64,000 nucleotides of DNA from JADLGL01 sp963667605 (GTDB taxonomy: Bacteria; Pseudomonadota; Alphaproteobacteria; Rhizobiales; Kaistiaceae): contig CAXXUZ010000002.1 in the NCBI GenBank assembly GCA_963667605.2, positions 461,309 through 525,308 on the forward strand. The letters are read 5' to 3'. Of the stretch, positions 52,730 through 63,185 are shown piece by piece. A program made the translations under genes and the position numbers. The notes beneath the pieces were generated by a model, which did no database searches, was not told the DNA's origin, and was given only the letters and a program-made list of their open reading frames with translations. Each line of letters opens with the position of its first letter. Position 1 is the first letter of the stretch.

Positions 52730-53536
52730 CGACGAGACTGCTTGACAGGTTGATGGGCACGACTGCGATGGCCGCGCTGGCGCCTGACGACGGCACCAGG
52801 GCCTGGCACCAGGGCCGGCCCCGGCGCCAGTGCCGTCGGCGAGCCTTCCGCGCCGACCCGCCCGGAAGCTTTCGGCGAATCCTATGATCCCTATTGGGAC
52901 GACAAGGCCGGCGTCGATCACGCTAAGTTGGCCACCGATCACGACGAGCTCGTAAAGTACAAGGCCGACAATGATGATGCTGTCCAGGCCTCAGCCGCGC
53001 GTCAGGCCGACGTGCCCGAGGAGTTGGACGGCTACGAGCCGGAGCTGGCAGACGATTTCCAGCGACCCGACGGCTATGAGTTCGACATTCCGACCGATGA
53101 TCCGGTGCTAGCGGCCGCGCGGGAATTTGCCAAGAAGGCAAATCTGACGAAGGCCGAGTTCAAGCAAATGATGGGGCTTCGCGCCGGTCTCGATCTTGCC
53201 GAGACCGAGGCCATGGTCGCCCAGCAGAAGGTGGAGCTGGAGAAGCTGGGCACCGAGGGCACGGCTCGAGTCGATGGCCTGCAAAAGCGTCTCGACGCCA
53301 GAATCAAGGGCGATGGCGAGAGCACGCTGAAAGGGCTCTTGTTCACCGCCGCGCAGGTCGAAGAAATGGAAGGCCTGGTCAAAGCCGGCGAAGGTCAGGG
53401 ACCGGGTTATTCCGGCGCCGGCCGAGACACCGAAGATCCGCCGACATTGACGCCCGAGAAGCGGGAGAAAATGAGCCCGGCCGAGCGATTGAACTATGCC
53501 CACCAAAACCCCGTGACCAAGCGGGAGGCCGCTTAG
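52726..53536 (+). pseudogene. Scaffolding-type protein, frameshifted by a 13-bp duplication
   Basis: The intact gene would start GTG 52726 and run TTRLLDRLMGTTAMAALAPD, then ASAVGEPSAPTRPEAFGE and SYDPYWDDKAGVDHAKLATD. A 13-bp tandem duplication (52792-52804) puts the first 26 codons out of frame with the rest. The downstream frame is open from 52928 to 53536 (202 aa): acidic, with a KKANLTKAEFKQMMGLRAGL helix and a C-terminal coiled coil, typical of phage scaffolds placed just before the capsid gene. Confidence 0.7.
52792..52816. repeat. 13-bp tandem duplication in the scaffold gene
   Basis: GGCACCAGGGCCT at 52792-52804 followed by GGCACCAGGGCC at 52805-52816. One unit too many for the frame. 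Confidence 0.85.
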
Positions 53537-53546
53537 GAGCCCCACA

Positions 53547-54506
53547 ATGGCCTTGATGACACTCGTCGAATACGCAAAGGGCCTCGATGACGGCGACATC
53601 GCCAAGCCCGTGATCGAGATCTTCGCCGCGTCGTCCGACATCATGAGCGCGATACCGATCGCCGGCTTCTCCGGTGCTCAATATGAGCACTATCGGGAGT
53701 CCGAGCTTCCGAGCACGGTCGCGTTCCGCGGGATCAATGAGGCGCCAAGCACCGGGCTTGGCAAGATCGAGGCTTTGTCCGAGCCGTCATTCCCGATCGA
53801 CCATCACGCCGATGTGGATAATGCGATTGTTCGCCGGCACGGCGTTGAGCGCCGGGCGATCGAGGAAAAGCTGAGCATCGCCAAGGTCGGCCGCGTTTGG
53901 GCCGCCACATTCGTCGCCGGCGACAACGAGACACAGCCGCGCGAGTTCGATGGCATCCAGAAGCGCGTCGCCAAGTATGGTGCCGACACTGTCGCCAACA
54001 CGCGGCTCGCTCACAATTCGACGGCGTCCGGTGGCGCGGCGTTGAGCTTGGCCAACCTCGATTCCATGCTCAACATGGTTAACGGCGCAACCCACATCCT
54101 GGCGCCTCGATCCTCAATTCCGCTGTTTATCGGCGCGGCGCGGGACACCACCCTCACCGGCTTCGTGATGCAGACCTGGGACGAAGCCGGGATGCCTAAA
54201 CTGTCCTACGCCGGCAAGAAACTTCTGTTCGGCTACGAGCGCGAGATTGAAGGCGATCTGACCGATTTCGACGAAGTCGCCAACGGCGGCGGCGGCGCGG
54301 TCACCGGCTCACTGTACGGAATGAAGCTCTCCGAGGATGGCCTTCACGGAATCCAATTGATGGACATCGACGTGCAAGACAAGGGTCTGATCGATGACGG
54401 CATCACTTGGCGCACTCACGTCTCCTGGGACGTCGGATTGGTCGATGAACATCCGTTCTGTCTTGCTCGGCTGACCAGCATCACCAACGCCGCCATAGTC
54501 GCGTAA
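53547..54506 (+). CDS. Major capsid protein
   Basis: 319 aa, MALMTLVEYAKGLDDGDIAK, then IMSAIPIAGFSGAQYEHYRE and ATFVAGDNETQPREFDGIQK, PLFIGAARDTTLTGFVMQTW, KKLLFGYEREIEGD. This matches HK97-fold capsid proteins of BPP-1-type phages. Position after the scaffold and before the cement protein supports it. Confidence 0.85.
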   Translation: MALMTLVEYAKGLDDGDIAKPVIEIFAASSDIMSAIPIAGFSGAQYEHYRESELPSTVAFRGINEAPSTGLGKIEALSEPSFPIDHHADVDNAIVRRHGVERRAIEEKLSIAKVGRVWAATFVAGDNETQPREFDGIQKRVAKYGADTVANTRLAHNSTASGGAALSLANLDSMLNMVNGATHILAPRSSIPLFIGAARDTTLTGFVMQTWDEAGMPKLSYAGKKLLFGYEREIEGDLTDFDEVANGGGGAVTGSLYGMKLSEDGLHGIQLMDIDVQDKGLIDDGITWRTHVSWDVGLVDEHPFCLARLTSITNAAIVA

Positions 54507-54563
54507 TCAACGGCTGGCGATAATTAGGACGCGCGACCGACGCGCAACGAAACGGAGAACGAT

Positions 54564-55004
54564 ATGGGCCGTCGCGTTTTCAACTTTGACGCCGAGCTCG
54601 AGCTGAAAGACGCCGGCCTCGTCGCCGCTTCCGCCGCCGCGCAGGCCGACGACGCCGCCAAGATCATAGACCTCGGAGTCGGGCGGTTCGAGGGCATTGT
54701 CGTTTTCGACCTGACCGCTGTCGAGATTGCGTCGAACAATGAGCTCTATACGGCCCTGGTCCAGGGCTCCTCGAGCGCGACCTTCGCCTCGGACGTTCAG
54801 AACCTCGCGCAGCTTGATTTCGGCGCGACCGAGGTCCGGCTTGGCAGCGCGATCGACAGCCTGATCGGCCGTTACGAACTGGCCTTCACGAACGAGCAGA
54901 AGGACCTCCAATACCGCTATCTACGGCTTTGGACCGTGGTCGCCGGCTCGATCGCGACCGGCATCAACTACACCGCGTTTGTCTCGCGTGGCTGGCGCTT
55001 CTAG
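54564..55004 (+). CDS. Bbp16-like capsid cement protein
   Basis: 146 aa, MGRRVFNFDAELELKDAGLV; similar to Bbp16 of Bordetella phage BPP-1, which decorates the capsid. Beta-rich with little charge. Follows the capsid gene as in BPP-1. Confidence 0.82.
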   Translation: MGRRVFNFDAELELKDAGLVAASAAAQADDAAKIIDLGVGRFEGIVVFDLTAVEIASNNELYTALVQGSSSATFASDVQNLAQLDFGATEVRLGSAIDSLIGRYELAFTNEQKDLQYRYLRLWTVVAGSIATGINYTAFVSRGWRF

Positions 55005-55013
55005 GGGGTTTGA

Positions 55014-55424
55014 ATGCCAACAAAATTCACCCTTTACGATCTGGTCGAGGAGATCACGCTGGTTAGGACGGCGGTCACCGCAAAGGAAGCGGTGCAGAAT
55101 GATCCTGACCGCTACTCGCTAACCGAGCCGGATCCCTGGCCGCCCAAGCGCGTAAGCGGGGAAAAGCAGAAAACCGCCAATAAGCCGCCGGAGCCGAAGC
55201 CTCAGCGCATCACCGGCGACGATCTGAGCGTGATCAAGGGGATCGGCCAGAACCTCGCCAAGGCCCTCAATGAGGCCGGCATCCACACCTTCGCTCAGAT
55301 CGCGGCGTCCGACGAAGCCACCTTGGCCAACGCGCTCGATATGCCGGGCAAGAATGACGCGATCATCAGGCGGCAAAACTGGATCGAACAGGCCACTTCG
55401 TTTGCCGAGGCCAAGCGTTCGTGA
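55014..55424 (+). CDS. Helix-hairpin-helix phage protein
   Basis: 136 aa. N-terminal FTLYDLVEEITLVRTAVTAK and a C-terminal helix-hairpin-helix: DLSVIKGIGQNLAKALNEAG, IHTFAQIAASDEATLANALD. HhH motifs of this type bind DNA without specificity. Possibly a neck or DNA-contacting protein. Confidence 0.7.
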   Translation: MPTKFTLYDLVEEITLVRTAVTAKEAVQNDPDRYSLTEPDPWPPKRVSGEKQKTANKPPEPKPQRITGDDLSVIKGIGQNLAKALNEAGIHTFAQIAASDEATLANALDMPGKNDAIIRRQNWIEQATSFAEAKRS

Positions 55425-56298
55425 AGCCGCCCTTGAGGCCGTCCTCACGCCCGATCTGCGTAAGATACAACCGAACCGGCATCGTAAATATATCCCTGCG
55501 CTCGCAAAAGACCCTGCGAATGTCGAGCTGATTCGGGGCCTTCTGGCCAACGTCGCCACAACGCATGAGATCATTCTCGGTGACGCAAGACGGGTTCGGC
55601 TACCTGCATCGTCGGTTCACCTTGTGGTGACATCTCCGCCCTACTGGACACTAAAGGAATATCCCGACAGATCGGGCCAGATGGGCCGCCTCGGTGACTA
55701 CGAGATGTTTCTGGCGGGCCTTAAAAAGGTCTGGAAGCGATGCTACGATGCTCTTGTTCCGGGCGGTAGGTTGGTGTGCGTGGTCGGTGATATTTGTCTG
55801 TCCCGTCGCCAAAACGGGGGCAGACACATGGTGGTCCCGCTTCATGCCTCTATCCAGCTTCAATGCTCAGCTATCGGTTACGACAATCTGGCGCCGATCA
55901 TCTGGCACAAGATTAGCAATATGAAGACGGAGGCCGTCGGGACTGGCGGCACATATCTCGGCAAGCCATTCGAGCCTAACGGCATCATCAAAAACGATAT
56001 CGAGTTCATTCTGATGCTGCGCAAACCGGGCGGCTACAGAAGCCCGACCTCGGCTGCCAGGCTTCTCAGTGTAATTTCGGCGGATGATCATGGTAGATGG
56101 TTCCGGCAGATTTGGAACGACATCAGGGGAGCCTTTACGCGGAACCATCCGGCGCCATTCCCCGTGGAACTCGCCGAACGCCTAATCCGCATGTTCAGCT
56201 TTGCCGGCGACACCGTATTGGATCCGTTCACCGGAACAGCTTCAACGCAGGTGGCAGCTAAGCAATGCAGGCGAAACAGCATAGGCGTCGAGCAATAA
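55354..56298 (+). CDS. DNA methyltransferase (N4/N6 type) inserted among structural genes
   Basis: Motif IV TSPPYW (VHLVVTSPPYWTLKEYPD) and motif I DPFTGTASTQVAA at the C-terminus, i.e. a beta-class order. The start is unclear: ATG 55354 overlaps the preceding gene, and no start codon lies in the next stretch. The C-terminus ends GVEQ, yet the expected continuation YYDMAEARLNDDLPARR is found in another frame at 56342-56395. Not a structural gene; an anti-restriction or accessory (moron) gene is likely. Confidence 0.75.
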   Translation: MTRSSGGKTGSNRPLRLPRPSVREAALEAVLTPDLRKIQPNRHRKYIPALAKDPANVELIRGLLANVATTHEIILGDARRVRLPASSVHLVVTSPPYWTLKEYPDRSGQMGRLGDYEMFLAGLKKVWKRCYDALVPGGRLVCVVGDICLSRRQNGGRHMVVPLHASIQLQCSAIGYDNLAPIIWHKISNMKTEAVGTGGTYLGKPFEPNGIIKNDIEFILMLRKPGGYRSPTSAARLLSVISADDHGRWFRQIWNDIRGAFTRNHPAPFPVELAERLIRMFSFAGDTVLDPFTGTASTQVAAKQCRRNSIGVEQ

Positions 56299-56509
56299 CC
56301 AGGCGTCAGAACAAGATGGAGGGGACGATGGAGAGCCGGCCTATTACGACATGGCGGAGGCACGGCTGAACGATGATCTCCCTGCAAGACGCCGGTGACG
56401 ATCTCTACCGGATCGCCGTGGTCCTGCAAGCACCTCGTCCGACTCTGGCGTAGTGCGTTGTGGCGGCGCTCCGCCTCGTCGATGTTCCGGCGGATAGGAG
56501 CTCGGCGCC

Positions 56510-57085
56510 TTGGACAAGCTGACGATCATCAACCGCGCGCTTGTTGCCACCAGCAACGGCACCGTCACGCTGAACGATGGCACGCCGGAATGGCAGGCGG
56601 CCGATACCGCTTTTGATCGAGCGGTCGAGGAACTGATTTCAGAGCACGGCTGGCCGTTCGCCCGAACGTCGGCCGATTTGGTCAAGGCCGCCACCAATCC
56701 GTCAAAAAAATGGGACTACGCCCATCAATTGCCGACCGACGTCCTCCATTTGAAGGGGGTCTATGTCGGCGGCTCCAAGACCGAGAATTTCGAGATCCTG
56801 GGACGCCTGGTCTGTCTGGATGCCATCAGCGGCGTCTCGGTCGAGTACATCGCCAACCCATCGGACACCTCGGCCTGGCACCCGCAAGCGAGCGCCGTGC
56901 TGACGCTGATGGTTGAGGCCGGCGTGCTGCGTGGTCTCAACGAAGATTTTACCGAGGCCCGTATGAAAGACGGCGATGTCGAGCTCAAGCTCGGCAAGGT
57001 ACGATCGCTGGTCGATGGTGAAAATCCGGGCCACAACACCTTCCGCGGCGGGGCTACCGTCGCTCGCCGGCGGAGGCGCGGATAG
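56510..57085 (+). CDS. Head-tail or tail tubular protein
   Basis: 191 aa from TTG 56510 (MDKLTIINRALVATSNGTVT). Helical-beta pattern with AHQLPTDVLHLKGVYVGG and VSVEYIANPSDTSAWHP resembles gp11-like tail tubular proteins of podoviruses. Its stop touches the next gene start. Confidence 0.65.
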   Translation: MDKLTIINRALVATSNGTVTLNDGTPEWQAADTAFDRAVEELISEHGWPFARTSADLVKAATNPSKKWDYAHQLPTDVLHLKGVYVGGSKTENFEILGRLVCLDAISGVSVEYIANPSDTSAWHPQASAVLTLMVEAGVLRGLNEDFTEARMKDGDVELKLGKVRSLVDGENPGHNTFRGGATVARRRRRG

Positions 57086-59286
57086 TGGCCATCCCTAGTT
57101 CGATCCGGCGCCAGCGCAATTTCGTGGCCGGTCAGGTCAGCCCCGACGCCGAGCGCCGCTCGGATCTCGACATTTTCGATGCGGGCTTGAAACGGGCCCG
57201 TAATGTGCGGGCTCTGGATACCGGCGCTCTCGGCCGCCGCCCCGGGCGCAAGGTTCTCTATTTCGACGGCGGGCAACACGATTTGGTGCGCCCGATCTCG
57301 CCGACCATCTTCGATGTGACCTTCGATGCCGGCCGGTTCACGGCGCGGCTGCAAAATGGCGGCGTCGTTTCCAATATCACAGGGTGTCCCTGGACCGCGG
57401 CGATCTTGCCGACCATCTCGTGGCAGGCGGTCGGCAAGCGAATCTTCGTCACCGCGCGCGGGATGCAGCCTCAATATCTCGAATATGATGACGCGACCGG
57501 CGTCTGGTCTCTCAACACCTTCACGTTCCGCACCGGCGTTGCTGGGCGGGTGATGGCCCCGTTCTACCGCTTCGCTGCCTCCGGCGTCACTATGAGCCCC
57601 AGCGCTCTCACTGGGTCAATTACGCTCACCGCGTCGGCTGCGGTGTTCGAGGCCGGGCATGTCGGGGTCCATTTCACCTACATGGACCGGGAACTGCTCA
57701 TCACCGCGGTTGCCGGCGGCGGCCTCAGCGCCACAGCGAGTGTGATCGAGGATCTGCCGCCGACGTTCCGGCTGACGCTCGACAACGTCGACGGCTTCTC
57801 GGTCGGTGAAACCGTCGAAGGCGAGGACTCGAACACCGTCGGCGAAATCACCTCAGTGGATGCGCGCCGCAAACATGTCTACGTCACGGTCTCGAACAAT
57901 TATTCGGGCTTCGACATTGCCGGGAAAGAGTACATCGTTGCCGATGAGGGGCGCGGGAAGCTCTCAGCCCAGTCGGCCGACACCACCCACCGCGCGATCC
58001 TGCAGTGGAAAGAGCAGTTCATGTCGGCCCACCGGGGCTGGCCCGGCTCGGTCTCCTTCGACGCGCAGCGCCTGATCCTTTGCGACTTCCCTCAGATAGA
58101 GGAAGCTGTGATTTGGAGCGCGATCGACGCTCCCGACGACATCGACACAGCCAGCTCCGCCGCCGATGCGGCGATCTTCACCTACGTGCCCCGAACCTGC
58201 CGGGTCTACCAAGTCATCGGCGGCGCCGATCAATTCGTTCTGACCGACGCCGGCTGCTTCTACGTGCCGATCTCGGCATCGGCGCCGCTGACCCAGGCCA
58301 ACGCCCGGTTCCGGCCGATCACCAGCAACGCGGCCGCCAATATCCGTGCGGTGCTTGCCGAGGACAGCGTGATCTTCGTGGGATCGGAGCTCAATCGGCT
58401 GTTCGCGCTCTACCCGACCGGTCAGAATACCGCTCCCTACAAGGTGGTCTCCCTCACCGACTTTCACGCGGAACTGTTCTCCGGCCCGGTCTCGATCGCG
58501 GTCGCCGACGGCTCCGACGCTGCGCCGGGCCGGCATATCTACGTCGTCAACGATGATGGCATGATGATCGTTGGCCGCTACCGCCAGGGCGAGGATTTCG
58601 TCGGCTGGTTCCCCTGGGACAGCACCGGGTTGGTGACAGCCGTTGCGGCCCGCTTCGGATCCGTCATCGTCGCCGTGACCTATTCAGCCGGCAATACCGT
58701 CGAAGCGCTGGACGACACCAAGAAGCTCGACGGCACGATCGAGCTCTCCGACTTCTCCGGCAACGACGTGATCGCGCTTTCGACCGGCGAGGCCATCGGC
58801 ACGTCGACGGGCGAGGAGATCGTCACCGAATCGGGGGCGCTGATCCCGTTTGCCGGGACGACGATGTACGGCTGGGCCGATGGCTTCTATTTGGGCGAGA
58901 TCCCGGTTGACGCCGAGGGCCGGGTTGATTTCCCGACCGGCTACACCGATCGCGAGGTCGGTTGGCTGTTCACGCCGGAGGTCGAGCCGTTCGTCCCGAC
59001 CTTCGAGGGCGGCGAGGATTTCGGCCAGGCCGCCCGGAGGCGCAAAGTCTCGCGCGTGATCGTGACGGTCCGCGACACGCAAACATTCATCGCCGACGGG
59101 CACGAGTTCAGCCACCAATTCGCCAGCTACCAGATCGGCGACGAGATGGGCGGCCCGCGGCCGGCGCGGAACGACACCTATCGCTATCGGCAATTGGGGC
59201 GAAGTTTCGACCCGCGCGTGAACATCCGGCAACCAATCCCGGGCGGCTTCACCCTGGTCGAGCTGTCGGTGCAAGTGACGATATGA
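57085..59286 (+). CDS. Tail nozzle/tubular protein B-like
   Basis: 733 aa, MAIPSSIRRQRNFVAGQVSP onward, beta-rich with VIWSAIDAPDDIDTASSAAD and GWFPWDSTGLVTAVAARFGS. FVAGQVSPxxxxRxDL at the start and an ADQFVLTDAG-type middle are usual in the stabilising tail protein of such phages. Confidence 0.75.
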   Translation: MAIPSSIRRQRNFVAGQVSPDAERRSDLDIFDAGLKRARNVRALDTGALGRRPGRKVLYFDGGQHDLVRPISPTIFDVTFDAGRFTARLQNGGVVSNITGCPWTAAILPTISWQAVGKRIFVTARGMQPQYLEYDDATGVWSLNTFTFRTGVAGRVMAPFYRFAASGVTMSPSALTGSITLTASAAVFEAGHVGVHFTYMDRELLITAVAGGGLSATASVIEDLPPTFRLTLDNVDGFSVGETVEGEDSNTVGEITSVDARRKHVYVTVSNNYSGFDIAGKEYIVADEGRGKLSAQSADTTHRAILQWKEQFMSAHRGWPGSVSFDAQRLILCDFPQIEEAVIWSAIDAPDDIDTASSAADAAIFTYVPRTCRVYQVIGGADQFVLTDAGCFYVPISASAPLTQANARFRPITSNAAANIRAVLAEDSVIFVGSELNRLFALYPTGQNTAPYKVVSLTDFHAELFSGPVSIAVADGSDAAPGRHIYVVNDDGMMIVGRYRQGEDFVGWFPWDSTGLVTAVAARFGSVIVAVTYSAGNTVEALDDTKKLDGTIELSDFSGNDVIALSTGEAIGTSTGEEIVTESGALIPFAGTTMYGWADGFYLGEIPVDAEGRVDFPTGYTDREVGWLFTPEVEPFVPTFEGGEDFGQAARRRKVSRVIVTVRDTQTFIADGHEFSHQFASYQIGDEMGGPRPARNDTYRYRQLGRSFDPRVNIRQPIPGGFTLVELSVQVTI

Positions 59287-59301
59287 CCGAGGGAGCAATG
59301 A

Positions 59302-59745
59302 ATGGCTAACGCACCTTGGATCCTCCCGGCGATCGGCTTGGGGCTCACCGGCACGTCGATGATCCTGAAGGGCGTCGGCCAGAAGAAGGCGAACGAATCG
59401 GAGGCCGACAAGTCGATCTTCGCCTTCCGGGTCGGCCAGGTGCAGGCCAAGCAGACCGACACGGCCCTTCGCAACGAACTGGCAGTCACGCGAAGCAACA
59501 TCCGCGCGATCATGGCCTCGCGCGGGTCCCCGGTCGATAGTCCTGCCGCCGAGGCCTTCATCCGCGGCGAGGAAACAGCATCCGATCGAGACCGGCACAT
59601 TGCAGTCTCCAATGCGCGCCTGCAGGCCAATGCGTCGGGTCTGGACGCCTTTGCGTTCAGGCGTGCCGCCAGGTGGTCGTTGATCGGCGGGGTGGCCGGT
59701 GGCCTTGGCCAGTTCGCTCAGATCGGAGGGCTCAACTTTGGCTAG
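59302..59745 (+). CDS. Internal virion protein, small (gp14-like)
   Basis: 147 aa with glycine-rich hydrophobic stretches at both ends (APWILPAIGLGLTGTSMILK and SLIGGVAGGLGQFAQIGGLN) and a helical middle. This profile fits the small internal core protein that enters the host membrane during injection. It overlaps the next gene. Confidence 0.68.
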   Translation: MANAPWILPAIGLGLTGTSMILKGVGQKKANESEADKSIFAFRVGQVQAKQTDTALRNELAVTRSNIRAIMASRGSPVDSPAAEAFIRGEETASDRDRHIAVSNARLQANASGLDAFAFRRAARWSLIGGVAGGLGQFAQIGGLNFG

Positions 59746-62700
59746 GCTCCCGCAGGTTCCTCGCCGAGGAGTGACACTGCAGGCACCGTCATCGCGGGCG
59801 TCTGGCGCGACGATCGCCTCGCCCTATCAGGTCATGGCCGAGGCCCTTGGGTCGATCGGCCAGACTGTCAAAGGGGCGGCCAACGCCGAGGCGGGCATCC
59901 AGGGCCAGAACGCGATCGCGCGGGATGCGGATGGCAGTCTCCGCGTCCAGTTCATGTCGAACGTGACCGAGTTCGGGCGCAACTATAACCGCGCCGCCTC
60001 ACAGGCCTATCTCGCCCGGCTGTCGAACGATATGCGAGACAAGGCGCAGGCGCTCTCCCTCGAGGCGAACGGCGACGTTGCCTTCTTTCAGGAAGCGTGG
60101 GTCGGCTATCAGACCGGCATTCTGGACCTGGCGCCGGCCGAGACCCAAGGCGCCGTTCTGGCGATGCTCGAGGAGATCGGGGGCCAGCAATATCGCGGCA
60201 TCGAATCGGCCCGCTACAACGCCGACATCGGCGAGGCCCGCGATACGATCGTGGCGCAGCGCGGGATCCTCGCGGAGGAGCTGATGGTCCTGGCCGAGGC
60301 CGGGAAAATCGATGATCCCGAGGCCCTATCGCTGGTTGCTCAATACCGCGACTTAGGGCTCGAGCTCGCCGACAATCCGGCCTTCGGGGTGGCGCTGGAA
60401 GCGCAGGAATGGGCGGACGACAAGTTCGAGGCCAATCTGCTTGCCGCCAGGGTTCGCGGCGAGGTTGGACGGCTTTTCCCGACCAGCCCGAGGGAAGCAT
60501 TGGAATATCTCGATCGAAATTTGATCGAGCCAACCTATGACGAGCTGCCGCTGAGCCCGGAGGAGAGGCGCGCGGCCGTCAATGCGGGGATGCAGCAATA
60601 CAGTGCTTCCTCGTCCGCCTATCGGCTGGGGATCGATGCCAACCGCACCGCCACCGATGCGATCCTCTCGATGCTCAAGGACAGCCAACTGCCATACAAT
60701 CTGCAAGAGGTTGCCGGCGCGATCGAGGCCAGTATTACCGCCGGCGACTTCGTCCGAGCGGTAGAGCTGCAGATGTGGGCCGCCATCCGAGAAAGCGTCG
60801 GCGGCCTGATCCGGCAACCGGCGGCGGCTGCCGCAGCCGAGGTCGAAGCCCATTTTGCCGTCGCAGGCGGGACCACAACCGGGTTTCTCGAAGATCGCGG
60901 TGCCGGCCTCAACGTCGAGGGGATCAACCCTGTCTTTGCCGCAAATGTCGCACTGGCGCTCGAGGCGGCCGAGATGGCGACCGGCGAGAGCGCTCAGATC
61001 AATTCCCTGGTCCGATCAAATGAGCGGCAGGCCCAGCTTTACGCCAACTTCACGCAAGAGCCGGTCGTCTACAATGGCATCACCTACCAGCCCGGCGCGG
61101 CCGGGGGGCTCGCCGCGCCGCCGGGGGGCTCGCGGCACAATGTCGGAGCGGCGGTCGATATTCAGGCCGGCGCGGTTCTTGATTGGCTGCACGAGCACGC
61201 GGCCGAGTTCGGCCTTGAGTTCCTGCCCGGCAACGCCTTCACCGCGGATCCGGGCCACATGCAGCTCGCCGGTGGCATGCCGGCGGCGACGATCCCGATC
61301 ACGCCGGAGCTGTTGCGGGCGCAGCGCGACGCTTTGCGGCCGATCTTCATCGGAGCACTGGAACACGCCGAATTTCTCGTCCGAGAGAATTTCGGCATCG
61401 ATTTGAACATGGTGGACACGCTCGTAAGTCTGACACGAGCGATCGACGATCCGGCCCTGACGCGACGGGTGGCCGACGTGATCGTGCGCTCGATGGGCAA
61501 TGGCATGGTCAACGGGATCACCGCAACGCAGGGCGAGCTGATTCTGGGCGATCTGACGACGTCCGGTGCTGCCGGTGATGAATATGTCAAGGCGCTATTG
61601 CGCGACCAGATCGCAGCCAATTTGGCCCATCATACCGATTTGCTGGAGAACAACCCTTACATGCTCGGCCTCGAGCGGGGCCTGTACGACTTTGCGCCGA
61701 TCGATTTTACAAGCAATGAGACGCTGAGCGAATCGCTCGGCCGGCGTGAGGCCGAGTTGGCAATGTTGCCGGAGGCGCTCGACGGCCGGATCTTCGGCCT
61801 GCTGATGCCGGAGGAGGTCACCCAGCTCGCCCAGGAATTCGCTGCCAAGCCGATCGAGCAGCAAATCCCGCTGGTGGCCGGCGTGGTCGGAGCGATCGGC
61901 GATCCCAATGTGCTGACCGCGACATTGGCGCAGCTCGGCGGCGGCGAGGGGCACATGCTGGCGTTTGCGGGCGGTCTCTACCGGTTCGACCCGGAGGCCG
62001 CCACCGGGATCCTTCGCGGTCGGAGGCTCGAGGCGCTTGAGCCGGACCGCGCCCCCCATCAGGTCGATTGGGAAAACCGGATGAACGCCGACCTCGACCC
62101 CGAGATATTCCCGCTCGGTGTGGGCGGGGTCGAGATGCGAAACCAACTCATCGAGGCAATCCGTTTCCGGTATATCGACCTTGCTTACAGTCACGGGCTC
62201 GAGAAAGGCATCGTGAACGCTGGACTTGCCCAGCAAGCGATCGCCGAAGTCACCGGCAACCTACTCAACTTCAACAGCCGCCAGATCGTCGCTCCCCGTC
62301 CACGGAATGACGCAGCGCCAGTTCGACAATCTGATCGGCCGCGTGCCTTCGGCGGCGATGGCGGGGGCGACCACCACCAATGGCCGGCCGGTGACCTGGC
62401 GGTTTCTCACCGGCAATTTGATCTTCGGAGAGCAGCGCTACCTTCGTAGCTTTGGCGATGGGACCTACATCATTCAGCTCGGCGGCGATGTTGGCGCTCA
62501 ATTCGTCAGTGACGGCGAGGGCGGTCTATTCGTTCTCGATCTCGGCGCCGTCGTGCGTGGCGAGTTCGGCGCCCGGCCTCCTGCCGAGGTCGCGCCCGAC
62601 GCAGATTTTGAGGTTGACCCACCAGCCGGCGCCCCGCGGCCAGGCCCCGAGGTTGGCTCCGAGGCTGATCCCGAAGTCGAACCGTCTCCCGGCGAGACGC

Positions 62701-63161
62701 CACCACGCGGTCTCGACCCCGCCGCGCTCGAAGAAATCGGCGTTGATCCGGCCGCTGTAGCGGCGGCGGGGGTCAATGTGGCGATGCCTAAGCCGCCGGC
62801 GCCAGGCCAGCAGGGTCCAGACGAGACAGAGGACACTTACCGAGCGCGGATTCGGCAATGGTTTGAGGGCATGACGCCGACGCAGCGGGCTACGCTCGAG
62901 AGAGACTTCACGCTCAATGACGTTCAGCGTGAAGTGCTGCGAGAGATCGGGGAAGGGGCGGGACCGATGCCGGAGAAGGACGAGCAGGTGCAGCCCCGCC
63001 CCTGGGTGAATGTGCAATTCAACGATGTAGGCCCCGACATGGTGGCCGAGATCGAAGCCTGGGCGGCCGCCAACGACCGTACGGTTGAGGAGGTGATCTG
63101 GGATATGGCCGCGCTCTACGGACGCCAGCCGGCAGAAGTTCGCGCCAAACTGGGGCTCTAG
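59738..63161 (+). pseudogene. Large internal virion protein with an M15-like peptidase domain, frameshifted
   Basis: From TTG 59738 (LARLPQVPRRGVTLQ) the frame runs about 850 codons to roughly 62291, where four C replace three and the rest, VHGMTQRQFDNLIGRVPSAA and onward, continues in the next frame to 63161. Together about 1140 aa. The middle region has GGSRHNVGAAVDIQAGAVLD and TADPGHMQLAGG, the SxHxxGxAxD...H zinc site of M15 D-Ala-D-Ala carboxypeptidases, so it likely helps cross the peptidoglycan during DNA entry. Confidence 0.75.
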
Positions 63162-63185
63162 GAATGCCGCCCGACGCTGGCCCCG

